Below, one piece after another: positions 38,201 to 48,436 of a DNA stretch of 64,000 nt. Made by a program: the position numbers and the translations under genes. Under the pieces are notes generated by a model. That model did not search any database, was not told the origin of the DNA, and was given only the letters and a program-made list of their open reading frames with translations. The stretch covers positions 248,001 through 312,000 of the forward strand of contig NZ_JABASS010000002.1 in assembly GCF_016107545.1 (NCBI RefSeq), read 5' to 3'. Source of the stretch: Psychrobacter namhaensis (GTDB lineage: Bacteria; Pseudomonadota; Gammaproteobacteria; Pseudomonadales; Moraxellaceae). The first letter of the stretch is position 1. The number at the start of each line of letters is the position of its first letter.

Positions 38201-38251
38201 CCTTTAATTGATCCTTCTGATTCCCATAAATAAATGAGCCAGTAATTGACT

Positions 38252-39211
38252 ATGACCCATGCAGCGACCGACTATCACCACAATCAGCAAAAAATCGCAC
38301 AGCTAATGGCGCAGTTAAATCAAATTGTGCTAGATAAGCCGCAGGCGGTTAAGTTGGCGCTCAGTGGCATACTGGCCGGGGGGCATCTGTTACTGCAAGA
38401 TTTGCCAGGGATGGGTAAGACGACTTTAGCGCAAGGATTGGCACAGCTGCTGGGCTTGAGTTTTAGCCGAGTGCAGTTCACCAATGATATGTTGCCTGCA
38501 GACATCTTAGGCATGAGTATCTATGACCAAAGTAAACTGAATTTTGAGTTTCGTCCTGGACCCATTTTTACGCAGCTGCTGCTTGCCGATGAGATTAACC
38601 GCTCTAGTCCTAAGACGCAAAGTGCGTTGCTAGAAGCCATGGAGGAGCGACAAGTGACGCAAGACGGACAAACCTATCGTTTGCCGCAGCCATTCTTTGT
38701 GATAGCGACGCAAAACCCGCTGCAGCAAGCGGGTGTCTATCCCCTCCCTGAATCGCAACTTGATCGTTTCTTACTGTGTCTATCATTAGGTTATCCATCA
38801 CCTGCGGCGGAGCGCGAACTGTTAAAAGGCCAAGATCGCCGTGAACTGTTAAAAGAGTTGGACACTGTGCTTGATACAGAGGCTGTTTTGTTAGCCCAGC
38901 AAGGGGTCAAGCAAGTGTATGTCGCGGATGTGGTATTGGACTATCTACAAAGGCTGGTTGCCAAAACGCGCACCAGCCAAGAGTATCATGGCTTATCACC
39001 GCGTGGTGTGTTGTCCCTGCAGCGTGCCGCCCAGGCATATGCCTATGTATCGGGACATATGGAGATGACGCCTGAAGACATTCAAGCGGTATTCGCAGCG
39101 GTCACTGACCATCGTTTGGGACAGCGTTTTGTCCCTGCGCATGTAACGGGTGGACAAGCACCGCAGACCATCGCGCAACGTATCTTGGCAGAAGTGCCCG
39201 TTATTGTCTAA
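38252..39211 (+). CDS. MoxR family AAA+ ATPase
   Basis: 319 residues from the ATG at 38252 (a TTG two codons before is in frame). Walker A is DLPGMGKTT, Walker B is LLLADEINRSSP, and sensor 1 is VIATQNPLQ. MoxR ATPases act as chaperones for assembly or maturation of protein complexes, usually together with the DUF58 protein encoded downstream, which is the next gene here. The stop codon lies within a short direct repeat, TTGTCTAAAA (39204 and 39219), so a second in-frame stop follows. Confidence 0.92.
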   Translation: MTHAATDYHHNQQKIAQLMAQLNQIVLDKPQAVKLALSGILAGGHLLLQDLPGMGKTTLAQGLAQLLGLSFSRVQFTNDMLPADILGMSIYDQSKLNFEFRPGPIFTQLLLADEINRSSPKTQSALLEAMEERQVTQDGQTYRLPQPFFVIATQNPLQQAGVYPLPESQLDRFLLCLSLGYPSPAAERELLKGQDRRELLKELDTVLDTEAVLLAQQGVKQVYVADVVLDYLQRLVAKTRTSQEYHGLSPRGVLSLQRAAQAYAYVSGHMEMTPEDIQAVFAAVTDHRLGQRFVPAHVTGGQAPQTIAQRILAEVPVIV

Positions 39212-39282
39212 AAGCTTGTTGTCTAAAAACTGTCGCCAAATATCATCATTATCGTCAATTCTAGGGTAAGGGTAGGGTCGTC

Positions 39283-40320
39283 ATGAACTTTTTACCAAAA
39301 GCCTTAACCGTCCCCATTTCCTCAGCATTAAGTCGTTGGTTTGCCTCGCGCGCGCCCAAAAAGGACAGTGCGACGCTCAATTTGCGTAATGTCTATATAT
39401 TTTTTAGCCGTGAAGGTATGCTGTTTGCGGTGTTATTGGTCATCACCTTTATTGCAGGTATCAATTATGGCAATAATTTGGTGCTGGGTTTGTGTTTTTA
39501 TCTTGTCAGTGTTTGGCTCATCAGCTTTCATGTGACCTTTGCGCACATCTCAGGCCTGCAAGTACGCTTGTTAGAAGTAACGATGGCTGAAGCAGGTGCG
39601 TCTATCTGGGTCACTTTGCAAATACGTAGCGATAGCCGCCAGCCAAGACGACAGTTGTTGTTCAGTTTCGAGCAGTCCCATCATAAGACTGATAAAAGGG
39701 CTAAGAAAAAGACTAAGAATAATGAGGATAGTCAGCATTCTGTCTTGGTGACACAGCTACAAGGTGAGCAAGTGATTCGTTTGTCTGTGCCGACTCATAC
39801 TCGGGGACAGCTTGAATTACCACGGCTAACAATAAAAACGGTTTATCCTTTAGGTATCATGCGTGCGTGGTCCTATGTGTATTTTGCGCGTACCACTTGG
39901 GTCTACCCAAAGCCAGAAGCCTTTGATTGGCAAACGCCGCACACCGTGGCACACTTAGAGGATTTGCCAACTGGCGGACAGTATCGGCAAGGGCAAGATG
40001 ATTTTGAGCGACTAGACAATTATGTCGAAGGGGAGTCGCTGGCTCGTGTTTCCTGGGGGCATGTGGCACGCGGTCAGGGTATGTTCACCAAGCATTTTGC
40101 TGATCCTGTCGGTCATGAGCAAACCTTAGATTATGTTGATATGCCCGCAGCGCATCATGAGCAAAAACTGTCACAACTGGCCTATGGTGTGATAACACTA
40201 GGACAGCTAGGCGTCCCATTTACAGTGCGTTTACCGAATGACGAGCCCTCTGCTGTACCGATGGGTGAAGGCGACGGCTTTGCGCAAGCTTGTTTGCTAA
40301 GATTGGCGAAAGTACCATGA
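39283..40320 (+). CDS. DUF58 domain-containing protein
   Basis: 345 residues. Two membrane helices occur near residues 45-90 (MLFAVLLVITFIAGINYGNN and LVLGLCFYLVSVW). A β-rich domain follows and then the DUF58 motif EDLPTGGQYRQGQDDFERLDNYVEG. RVSWGHVARGQG is also conserved. The family lies next to MoxR ATPases and transglutaminases, as here. It carries a Lys-rich insert (KTDKRAKKKTKNNE, about 132-146). It overlaps the transglutaminase gene by four bases. Confidence 0.88.
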   Translation: MNFLPKALTVPISSALSRWFASRAPKKDSATLNLRNVYIFFSREGMLFAVLLVITFIAGINYGNNLVLGLCFYLVSVWLISFHVTFAHISGLQVRLLEVTMAEAGASIWVTLQIRSDSRQPRRQLLFSFEQSHHKTDKRAKKKTKNNEDSQHSVLVTQLQGEQVIRLSVPTHTRGQLELPRLTIKTVYPLGIMRAWSYVYFARTTWVYPKPEAFDWQTPHTVAHLEDLPTGGQYRQGQDDFERLDNYVEGESLARVSWGHVARGQGMFTKHFADPVGHEQTLDYVDMPAAHHEQKLSQLAYGVITLGQLGVPFTVRLPNDEPSAVPMGEGDGFAQACLLRLAKVP

Positions 40321-42581
40321 CCGACTCTCAACGTTTCATAAATACGCCTGCTACAAACGCATCTAGAGAAGTATCTGCTGTCAGCACGGCGGGTTTTGAG
40401 CGTTTGGCACTGGGTCAAAGCCCTGTTGAGCGAAGCAACCTTGCTAGCGAAGACAAATGGTATCGCAAGCTATTGGCGTTGCCTGCCTATTATTGGGTGC
40501 TAATTACTCAAGTTGTGGTTGTTTTACCTCATGCTGCTCACTTGCCATTATGGCTAATGGGGTTTGCGGTCGTCAGTATCATGGCCCAAATGCCACAGGC
40601 GAAGGCACGGTTTAGAGAAATACGCCACTTAAAACGTGTGTATCAAGGCATGCAAATGCTTGGATTTTTATTGGGCTTGGTAGGCTTATGGTTGACCTAT
40701 AACACGGCATTTGGGCTGGACATGGGTGTGGCGTTTTTGGTGCTATGTCTTATCAGTAAGCTTTGGGAGCTCTATAAGCGCCGTGATGCCTATGTGATAT
40801 TGAATTTATCGCTGTTTGTGCTTGCTGCGCTGTTTTTAATGGATCAAGGCCTGGTGACTACGCTAGAAGTGATCGTCGGTGTGGTGATTGTGTTGTTAGC
40901 ATTCATTGCGCTAAACGACGACGGCAATACTCGCGGTGAGGGCCGCTTGCGTACTTTAGGCGTACTGGGTATTGGGGCATTGCCATTGTTGGTTGTGCTG
41001 TTTTTGTTCTTCCCGCGCTTGCCACCGCTATGGTCAGTACAATTATCAGGACAGCAAGCGACCACGGGTGTGTCCGATAGCATGTCGCCTGGTGACTTTG
41101 CCAGCTTAGGTCAATCAACGGAGCTGGCTTTTCGGGTGGCGTTTGCAGATGACCGTCCACCGCAGCAGCAGCTTTATTGGCGAGGGTTAGTCTTTAGTGA
41201 TTTCGATGGCGTCACATGGCGCCCAAGCTCGCAGCAGAGAAAATGGCAACCTTCACGGCCAGTGCCTACTTGGATCGAGAATGCATTGACGACCGTCCCT
41301 GACGAGGTAAAAGCCGCCCCTACCAGTTACGAGGTTATTTTAGAGCCCACGCAACAAAGCTGGCTATTTGGACTCGACTATCCTTTTACTCAGAGGCAAG
41401 ACGTCAGTATCACCTCAAACTTTACCTTGCTCAAAGATCAACCCGTCACCCAGCAGCTTCGCTATGATGTCTTACAGTTTGCGCCGATGCGTATCGACCC
41501 CATTCTAGATAGCGAGTCACGGCAGCTAAACCTTGCACTGCCAGCTGATGGTAATCCACAAGCAAGAGCACTGGCTAAGCAGCTTTTTGCCCAGTCAGGG
41601 TCAGATCCAGTTCGCTATATGAATGCTATTGAGCGCTGGATTCATCAAACGGATTTTCGCTACACGCTATCACCGCCCCGACTAAATACCAACCGTATCG
41701 ATGAGTTTTTGTTTGAGACCAAAGCGGGGTTTTGTGAGCATTATTCTTCCAGCTTTACCTTTATGTTGCGGGCAGCGGGTGTCCCAGCACGAGTAGTCGC
41801 GGGCTATCAAGGTGGTGAGCTGAGCCGCGGCGGCAATGTCTGGGAAGTGCGACAGAAGGATGCGCATGCTTGGACGGAGGTCTGGCTTGAGGGGCAAGGC
41901 TGGATGCGGGTAGATCCGACGGCTTTTGTTGCGCCTGAGCGCGTGGAGCAGGGTATGGATGCGGTGACTCAGTCACAAGGAGCCGCCATGTTTGGGGATG
42001 GCGCTGAGGCCCAAATCAGTTATCAGCAGTATCAAATGCTCCAATCCTTGCGGCGTTTATCGGATCAGGCCAGCTATTATTGGCAAAAAGACGTGGTCGG
42101 CTATGATCAGGATATGCAGGCAGATTCGTTGTTAAAGTGGTTCAATATCCGCTCAATCATGCAGCAAGTTGTCTGGTTAGCTGCTAGCGCGATTATCGTC
42201 ATGGTGGTTTTGATATTCATCATTTGGCAACGTCGACGCAAACGTTGGCATCCAGCAGACCAGCCGCTCGTGCAGCTCTCTAAACGTCTGAGTAAGCGTG
42301 ATACTTTGCTGGCGCGAGAGGATCACGAAGGGCAATTGGCTTGGCTTGAGCGCTTGATAGCAACGGTTGATAACCGCGACAGTCATGCAAATACTAAAAA
42401 TGATGCCGTTAATAAGTCAGAAAAGCGGGCTAATCCAAAAGACAGGCAAGCAAAAATGGTGCGCATTCAACAAGATTATCGACAGTTACGCTATGGGCGT
42501 CTAAGTACGCTTGAAATCAGTCACAGTGAGTACCAAAAAGCGCTAAAGCAGCTAAAGAAAAATGTACGCGAATTACGCTAA
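40317..42581 (+). CDS. TgpA-type membrane transglutaminase (DUF3488 + transglutaminase core)
   Basis: 754 residues from the ATG at 40317, overlapping the DUF58 stop in ATGA; an upstream TTG is unneeded. Six or so N-terminal membrane helices (about 45-240) precede a periplasmic transglutaminase core with the catalytic Cys in GFCEHYSSSF, the His in KDAHAWTEVW and the Asp in MRVDPTAFV. A C-terminal helix (about 615-640) and a basic cytoplasmic tail follow. P. aeruginosa TgpA is a related essential protein. The MoxR-DUF58-TgpA set should form a membrane complex; its substrate is unknown. Confidence 0.9.
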   Translation: MTDSQRFINTPATNASREVSAVSTAGFERLALGQSPVERSNLASEDKWYRKLLALPAYYWVLITQVVVVLPHAAHLPLWLMGFAVVSIMAQMPQAKARFREIRHLKRVYQGMQMLGFLLGLVGLWLTYNTAFGLDMGVAFLVLCLISKLWELYKRRDAYVILNLSLFVLAALFLMDQGLVTTLEVIVGVVIVLLAFIALNDDGNTRGEGRLRTLGVLGIGALPLLVVLFLFFPRLPPLWSVQLSGQQATTGVSDSMSPGDFASLGQSTELAFRVAFADDRPPQQQLYWRGLVFSDFDGVTWRPSSQQRKWQPSRPVPTWIENALTTVPDEVKAAPTSYEVILEPTQQSWLFGLDYPFTQRQDVSITSNFTLLKDQPVTQQLRYDVLQFAPMRIDPILDSESRQLNLALPADGNPQARALAKQLFAQSGSDPVRYMNAIERWIHQTDFRYTLSPPRLNTNRIDEFLFETKAGFCEHYSSSFTFMLRAAGVPARVVAGYQGGELSRGGNVWEVRQKDAHAWTEVWLEGQGWMRVDPTAFVAPERVEQGMDAVTQSQGAAMFGDGAEAQISYQQYQMLQSLRRLSDQASYYWQKDVVGYDQDMQADSLLKWFNIRSIMQQVVWLAASAIIVMVVLIFIIWQRRRKRWHPADQPLVQLSKRLSKRDTLLAREDHEGQLAWLERLIATVDNRDSHANTKNDAVNKSEKRANPKDRQAKMVRIQQDYRQLRYGRLSTLEISHSEYQKALKQLKKNVRELR

Positions 42582-42671
42582 GCGCTTTGTTTTACGTTAG
42601 ATCATAAACAGCTGCTGCTGATGACTGTATGTAATCAATAATGTGAGCCAATAAACCCATTAGGAAGTTTT

Positions 42672-43091
42672 ATGCGTACCACTAAAGACCGAATTCGACA
42701 TGCCTTAGGGTTCGAAATTATAGGTCTGCTGATCTTTGCCCCATTAGCCAGCTTGGTGTTTGGCTTCGAGTTACATCTAATGGGAATGATGGCCTTGGTG
42801 GGTTCTATCGTCGCTACCATTTGGAATTATTTTTATAATATTTTGTTTGACCGCGGCATGCTCAAACTGTGCGGTACGCTACAGAAGACGGTTCTAATTA
42901 GAGTGCTGCATGCGATACTGTTTGAAGGTGGGCTACTACTGTTATTTTTACCCGTCATCGCTTGGTATTTAAATATTAGCCTCTGGGAGGCATTCAAGAT
43001 GGATATCGCAATGGCAACCTTTTACCTAGTCTATGCCTTTGTCTATAACTGGGTTTATGACCAGATATTTGCTATCCCAAAACACAGTTAA
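42672..43091 (+). CDS. PACE-family multidrug efflux protein (AceI-like)
   Basis: 139 residues with four membrane helices in two BTP repeats. The repeat motif is seen as RIRHALGFEIIGLLIFAPLA and RVLHAILFEGGLLLLFLP, with the conserved Glu in each first helix (FE). WNYFYNILFD and YNWVYDQIF are the paired second-helix motifs. AceI of Acinetobacter expels chlorhexidine and short-chain diamines by proton antiport. Unlike aceI there is no LysR gene directly divergent. AGGAAG precedes the ATG. The DUF4031 gene follows 45 bases on. Confidence 0.93.
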   Translation: MRTTKDRIRHALGFEIIGLLIFAPLASLVFGFELHLMGMMALVGSIVATIWNYFYNILFDRGMLKLCGTLQKTVLIRVLHAILFEGGLLLLFLPVIAWYLNISLWEAFKMDIAMATFYLVYAFVYNWVYDQIFAIPKHS

Positions 43092-43136
43092 AGGGTGTTT
43101 TTGACGTTAAATAAGATGTATATGAGGGGCTGTGTT

Positions 43137-43451
43137 ATGGCGATATATGTGGATTTTGTCCGTATAGAGTTTAGAGGGTTTAAGTGGTGTCACATGCTGG
43201 CCGATACGTTGCAAGAACTGCATGACTTTGCGGCATGGATTGACGTCGATAAGCGTTTGTTTCATCGCAATGCCAGTTATCCACATTATGATATTACGGT
43301 ACAAATGCGCGAAATAGCGATTGCGCACGGTGCTATCCCAGCCGATAGACACAAGATCATCGAGTGTGCCAAGAAGCTAAAGGTAGAGTTAAAGGGTCAA
43401 ACAGGGCTATCCGAGCTTTCTGAGGTCAGTTATTCTGCGAGAAATCGGTAA
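43137..43451 (+). CDS. DUF4031 domain-containing protein
   Basis: 104 residues from the ATG at 43137, which has GAGGGG eight bases upstream; the longer frame from 43095 is not supported. The start MAIYVDFVRI, then WCHMLADTLQELHDFA and HYDITVQMREIAIAHGA, matches DUF4031, a small cytoplasmic protein family of unknown role. It follows the PACE exporter gene on the same strand and may be co-transcribed, though no functional tie is known. It is convergent with the LysR gene. Confidence 0.85.
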   Translation: MAIYVDFVRIEFRGFKWCHMLADTLQELHDFAAWIDVDKRLFHRNASYPHYDITVQMREIAIAHGAIPADRHKIIECAKKLKVELKGQTGLSELSEVSYSARNR

Positions 43452-43524
43452 TACGGCTTCGCTTAAATTGGCAATCAGCTTTAACGATTGTCTAATTATT
43501 GTCTAAAGATTTTCCTAAAAATGT

Positions 43525-44415
43525 CTAATCTAAATGTTCTGCTAAATAGTCAACGAGTACTCTAATCTTTGGTGATAGATGACGGTTGTGGGGATAAACG
43601 GCCCAAATACTTTCCTCGGGCTCCCTATAGCGATCCAACACACTCACCAGTTCACCGGATGCGATATACTTTTGCACATAGTAATCAGGTAGTTGCACAA
43701 TCCCCAAACCTTTTAAAGCCGCATCAACCAGACTATGACCGCTGTTATATTGCACGGTTCCAGTCACCCGTAGATTTCTTTCTTTATCTGTTTTTTGACT
43801 GGCACCTTTAGCCGTGTCGATAAAATGCCAATAATCACGAGTACCCAACAAACAGTTATGCTGATTCAGTGCGCTTAGCGTATGCGGAGTACCGTGTTTT
43901 TCAAGGTAAGCGGGCGCTGCACAGACAAAGTTGGTGCGATGACTGAGCTTTTTGGCCATCAGGGTCGAATCGCTTAATTTGCCGATGCGAACCGCTAAAT
44001 CGTAGCCGCCCTCAACCAAATCAATCTTTTGATTGCTTAAAAAAGCCGTCACTTCGATATCGTGATATTGCCTCATGAAGTCATTTATCAGCGGCAGTAA
44101 TTGCTGCTCACCATACGTCACAGGTGCGGTCAGTTTAATCCTACCTTGAGGTTTTGATTGTAAGTGACCGACGGCTTGCTCGGCCGCGTCTAAGCCATCG
44201 AGCACCCCGCGGCAGTGTTGATAAAACACGCGGCCTTCTTCTGTGAGTGAGACTTTGCGCGTTGTCCGATAGAGTAATTTGATGGCAAGTCGCGTCTCTA
44301 ACGCACTTATCTGCCGACTGACTTGCGCGGTGGACAACCCCAACTCTTTTGCCGCGCGGGTAAAGCTTTCGTACTCCGCGACATAAACGAACTCGCTAAT
44401 ACCATCCCAGCGCAT
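43525..44415 (-). CDS. LysR-type transcriptional regulator
   Basis: 296 residues from the ATG at 44415, giving the common Moraxellaceae start MRWDGISEFV; an ATG four codons earlier (44427) is possible. The winged helix-turn-helix spans about 5-62 (SFTRAAKELGLSTAQVSRQISALETRL) and the effector-binding domain follows. It is transcribed divergently from the class III alcohol dehydrogenase gene with about 240 bases between them, so control of that gene is the natural guess. Known regulators of frmA are often FrmR rather than LysR, so this would be a different mode. Confidence 0.9.
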   Translation of the reverse strand: MRWDGISEFVYVAEYESFTRAAKELGLSTAQVSRQISALETRLAIKLLYRTTRKVSLTEEGRVFYQHCRGVLDGLDAAEQAVGHLQSKPQGRIKLTAPVTYGEQQLLPLINDFMRQYHDIEVTAFLSNQKIDLVEGGYDLAVRIGKLSDSTLMAKKLSHRTNFVCAAPAYLEKHGTPHTLSALNQHNCLLGTRDYWHFIDTAKGASQKTDKERNLRVTGTVQYNSGHSLVDAALKGLGIVQLPDYYVQKYIASGELVSVLDRYREPEESIWAVYPHNRHLSPKIRVLVDYLAEHLD

Positions 44416-44499
44416 GATTATTACCATTATGTAAAAGACATTTGCAAATATAGCATATTGTTATCCTCAGAGAAAAAACTATAATGGTCACTATTAAAG

Positions 44500-44550
44500 C
44501 AAAGCACAAAACGCTACTGCCTGGCAGCTTGCCTACACTTGCCTGTGCTT
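44500..44550. promoter_or_regulatory. Dyad in the lysR-frmA divergent region, possible LysR site
   Basis: CTGCCTGGCAG (44518-44528) is a near-perfect palindrome. AAGCAC (from about 44501) and GTGCTT (about 44545) form wider arms around it. Its place between two divergent promoters suits a LysR operator, but no binding motif is known. Confidence 0.3.
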
Positions 44551-44610
44551 GGTAAGCAAGATAAGCTAGCATTATTATCAATTGAGCCAGTCGCTTTGTA
44601 GCCCTTTTAA

Positions 44611-45795
<1,185 letters not shown>

Positions 45796-45825
45796 GCGAT
45801 CACTACAGCATCAACGCCATAAAAT

Positions 45826-45863
45826 AAAAATGCTACGCCTATTATTGGGGTAGCATTTTTTTG
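45826..45863 (+). terminator. Intrinsic terminator of frmA
   Basis: AAATGCTAC pairs with GTAGCATTT around a loop of about 12 bases and is followed by a T run, about 35 bases after the stop codon. Confidence 0.88.
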
Positions 45864-45950
45864 TTTTAGGAGAACGTTGTTGTGTTGTTGTGAGAGTACA
45901 GCGGCGCGTTTTACAGACGTTTTTAGTCAGTCTCTAACGCTGGCTGATAT

Positions 45951-46661
45951 TTAACTTTGTTTTTGAGCAATGATCTCATCGGCAAGTGCGGTCAAAGTTG
46001 CTGCCGTAAAGTCAGGCACTGGCACATTGGTTGCCGGAAGCATGGCGTTATGCGGCCGCGTCAGAAAAGCGGCAGAGCAGCCAGCCGCTTGTGCGCCGAT
46101 GGTGTCCCACAGATGACAGGCCACAAGACACAAATCGGACATGTCAACAGACAACGCTTTGGCGACCAGTTGGTACGTGTCAGCTGCAGGCTTAAACTTA
46201 CTGACCGTCTCAACGCTAAAAGACTGCTCGAAAAACTCACTCAGTCCCGCTTTTTCCAGAGGCGTTGGGGAGGGACTGCTTGCTGAGTTGGTCAAAGTGA
46301 CCAAGCGAAACCCCGCTTCACGCAAGCGAGTCAATGCTGGTATTACGTCGGGATGAGCGGGCATACTGCTCATGCGCTCTTTTAGCTCAGCAATGTCGTC
46401 CTCTGTCAGCGTCGTCTGATGAATATCAGCGGTCATGCGTAACGCGCCGACGCCAAGCTCACCAAAAGGGGTATAAAGACCGGATAAGGTCATGGTTTGT
46501 GAATAAAGCACCATCTGCGCAAACCATTCTCTGAGAACAGTCTGAGTACCAAAAACACGTGTAAATAAAGGCGCAAGCGTATTGATATCAAGTAGCGTTT
46601 CATTAACATCGAACACAATAATCGATGGGGCGTGAATAGAGGGAGAGTGGTCAGAGGCCAT
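45951..46661 (-). CDS. Haloacid dehalogenase type II (HAD superfamily)
   Basis: 236 residues. Motif I is FDVNETLLD, with the first Asp as nucleophile, and the family-specific stretch MVLYSQTMTLSGLY follows. VTLTNSAS is motif II and KPAADTYQLVA motif III. The sequence resembles (S)-2-haloacid dehalogenases, which replace a halogen with hydroxyl, but many such genes have untested substrates. AAAAAGGA lies upstream of the ATG. The DsbA-like gene ends 29 bases upstream on the same strand, so the two probably share a transcript. Confidence 0.88.
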   Translation of the reverse strand: MASDHSPSIHAPSIIVFDVNETLLDINTLAPLFTRVFGTQTVLREWFAQMVLYSQTMTLSGLYTPFGELGVGALRMTADIHQTTLTEDDIAELKERMSSMPAHPDVIPALTRLREAGFRLVTLTNSASSPSPTPLEKAGLSEFFEQSFSVETVSKFKPAADTYQLVAKALSVDMSDLCLVACHLWDTIGAQAAGCSAAFLTRPHNAMLPATNVPVPDFTAATLTALADEIIAQKQS

Positions 46662-46690
46662 AAAAAATCCTTTTTATCATAAATGATGTT

Positions 46691-47344
46691 TTAGTCAGAC
46701 ATATTAGCCAGTTGCTCTAAAATATTAACGTAATTATCGACCCCTTGCGCCCCGCTGACCAAATGGCGCTCATTAAAAATGATTGCTGGCACGCTTTGAA
46801 TGCCTTGCTGTTGCCAATGCTGCTCCGCCGCTCGTACTTCCTTAGCAAAAAACTGACCTTCTAACACTGCCAGCGCCTCACTACGATCAAGGCCAGTCTC
46901 TGCTGCAATATCGGCAAGCACGTTGATGTCGGAGATATCTCTATTATTGGTAAAATGCGCTGCAAATAATGCTTGTTTCAAATCATGCATGCGTCCTTGC
47001 TGATCAGCGAAATGTAGAAGCTGATGCAAGTTAAAGGTGTTGTGCATACGCGTGTCGTCAGTGAAGTTGAACTCAAAACCAACCTCTTGACCGGCTTCAG
47101 TCATTCTCTCTCGGCTGGCGTCTGATTCTTGCTTGGTTGAACCATATTTCTCAATGATATGTTCACGCAGATTTTGACCCTCGCTTGGCATATTGGGATT
47201 TAATTCAAACGGATGCCAATGAATGGTATGAGCCGTATTAGTTTGCTCAAGCGCTTTTGCCAGTTGACGATAACCAATGACGCACCATGGGCAAACGACA
47301 TCTGAGACAATGTCTATGCGGAGTGGCTTTTCTGATTGTTTCAT
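46691..47344 (-). CDS. DsbA family oxidoreductase (FrnE-like)
   Basis: 217 residues with the active site C18-P-W-C21 in DVVCPWCVIGYRQL. There is no signal peptide, so it is cytoplasmic, as for FrnE-type members of the DsbA superfamily. GVQSVPAI-type cis-Pro loop is seen as GIQSVPAIIF, followed by LVSGAQGVDNYV. FrnE proteins are thiol-disulfide oxidoreductases linked to stress tolerance. GAGGAA precedes the ATG. It leads into the HAD gene. Confidence 0.92.
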   Translation of the reverse strand: MKQSEKPLRIDIVSDVVCPWCVIGYRQLAKALEQTNTAHTIHWHPFELNPNMPSEGQNLREHIIEKYGSTKQESDASRERMTEAGQEVGFEFNFTDDTRMHNTFNLHQLLHFADQQGRMHDLKQALFAAHFTNNRDISDINVLADIAAETGLDRSEALAVLEGQFFAKEVRAAEQHWQQQGIQSVPAIIFNERHLVSGAQGVDNYVNILEQLANMSD

Positions 47345-47782
47345 AATTCCTCGCAGGTGTTGTTATTTGTTTTTTGTCTAAGACGTCTGTCTAAAGTGAT
47401 CTCTATCTAAAGTGTTATTAAGCCATCCTAAGAGAATGTGCAGACTATTACAATGCCATCTAAGTTACGACTTAAGTAGTGCAAATGTAACCAGTAATAA
47501 GGCGCTGATAAGCCGCATCTCTAAGGTTTTTATTTGTGAAAATAGCGATGCTTTAAGCCGCCATCAATAGGCATACTCACTCATTGAAAGTCTGCCTAAT
47601 AACAAATCAGCGGCCAAAAAGTCTTCTGTTTTAGGGACGTTTTAGATTAAAAACTATACCTTAAGGACTACAAAGTAAAAACAAAACCCCCTTTTTGTTC
47701 AGTCATAATAAATGGATCAGCGCGACTGTTGAGGCGCGTTTATCACCATTCTTTTATGTTTATCTGCCAGCGAGAAGCCAGC
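47345..47782. other. 438-base region between the DsbA-like gene and the aldehyde oxidoreductase operon
   Basis: It is a divergent region. No coding frame starts with a good ribosome site before 47783. TCTAAAGTG occurs at 47390 and 47406, and TGTCTAA twice near 47376-47394. The promoter of the molybdoenzyme operon should lie in the last 150 bases. Confidence 0.5.
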
Positions 47783-48436
47783 ATGTCTACTTTGACGTTA
47801 ACCATTAATAAGCAGGATTATCAGCTCGATAATCTCGACACGCGCACGACACTGCTCGATGTCTGTCGTCAGCGCCTACAAATCACTGGACCCAAAAAAG
47901 GGTGTGACCACGGCCAATGCGGGGCCTGTACCATTCTCATCAACGGACGACGGGTCAATTCTTGTTTGACACTCGCTGTCATGCATGAGGGCGATGAGAT
48001 TACGACCATTGAAGGTATTGGTATGCCTGAGTCGTTATCGGAGTTGCAGCAAGCCTTTAAAGATCATGATGCTTTCCAATGTGGTTACTGTACGCCTGGG
48101 CAAATTTGCTCAGCGACCGCGTTGATAGAAGAGATCAAGCAAAACTGGCCAAGCTATGTGACCACTGATCTGCAAAATCCTAATGGGTTGCTGGTACAAG
48201 AAATTGCTGAACGTATGAGTGGCAATATTTGTCGCTGCTCCGCTTATCCCAATATTATCAAGGCCATCTCACAAGTGCTTGAAAACCAAGTCAACGATCA
48301 GTCTCCAAGCTCTGAGACTCGGACAATGCAAGGGTCAGAAGTCACGGGCATTTGGTCACCGCCGCCTAGTGAAGCGCAGCTAAGCAGTTCATCGCAGAAT
48401 ACCGCCCACACGAAGGTAGCAGGAGGCCGCTCATGA
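47783..48436 (+). CDS. Aldehyde oxidoreductase [2Fe-2S] subunit (PaoA-like)
   Basis: 217 residues from the ATG at 47783; the longer frame lacks a ribosome site, while GAGAAG precedes this ATG. Two [2Fe-2S] centres are visible: the ferredoxin-like CDHGQCGACT with a later Cys in NSC, and the helical CGYCTPGQ with ICRCS. The subunit passes electrons from the molybdenum site to FAD. E. coli PaoA has a Tat signal; this one has none, so the enzyme is probably cytoplasmic. About 45 residues of Ser/Thr/Pro-rich tail follow the domain. It overlaps the next gene by four bases. Confidence 0.92.
   Translation: MSTLTLTINKQDYQLDNLDTRTTLLDVCRQRLQITGPKKGCDHGQCGACTILINGRRVNSCLTLAVMHEGDEITTIEGIGMPESLSELQQAFKDHDAFQCGYCTPGQICSATALIEEIKQNWPSYVTTDLQNPNGLLVQEIAERMSGNICRCSAYPNIIKAISQVLENQVNDQSPSSETRTMQGSEVTGIWSPPPSEAQLSSSSQNTAHTKVAGGRS

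Noticed and set aside
39204..39228. Repeated TTGTCTAAAA, and similar TGTCTAA copies near 43480-43530 and 47376-47394
   Set aside because: The motif is short and AT-rich, and the copies lie near unrelated gene ends. The 39204/39219 pair is best explained as a small local duplication giving a back-up stop.
37742..42581. A possible cytochrome-MoxR-transglutaminase undescribed system
   Set aside because: MoxR-DUF58-TgpA is a known and widespread set; the cytochrome gene is only adjacent, with nothing to show that it takes part.
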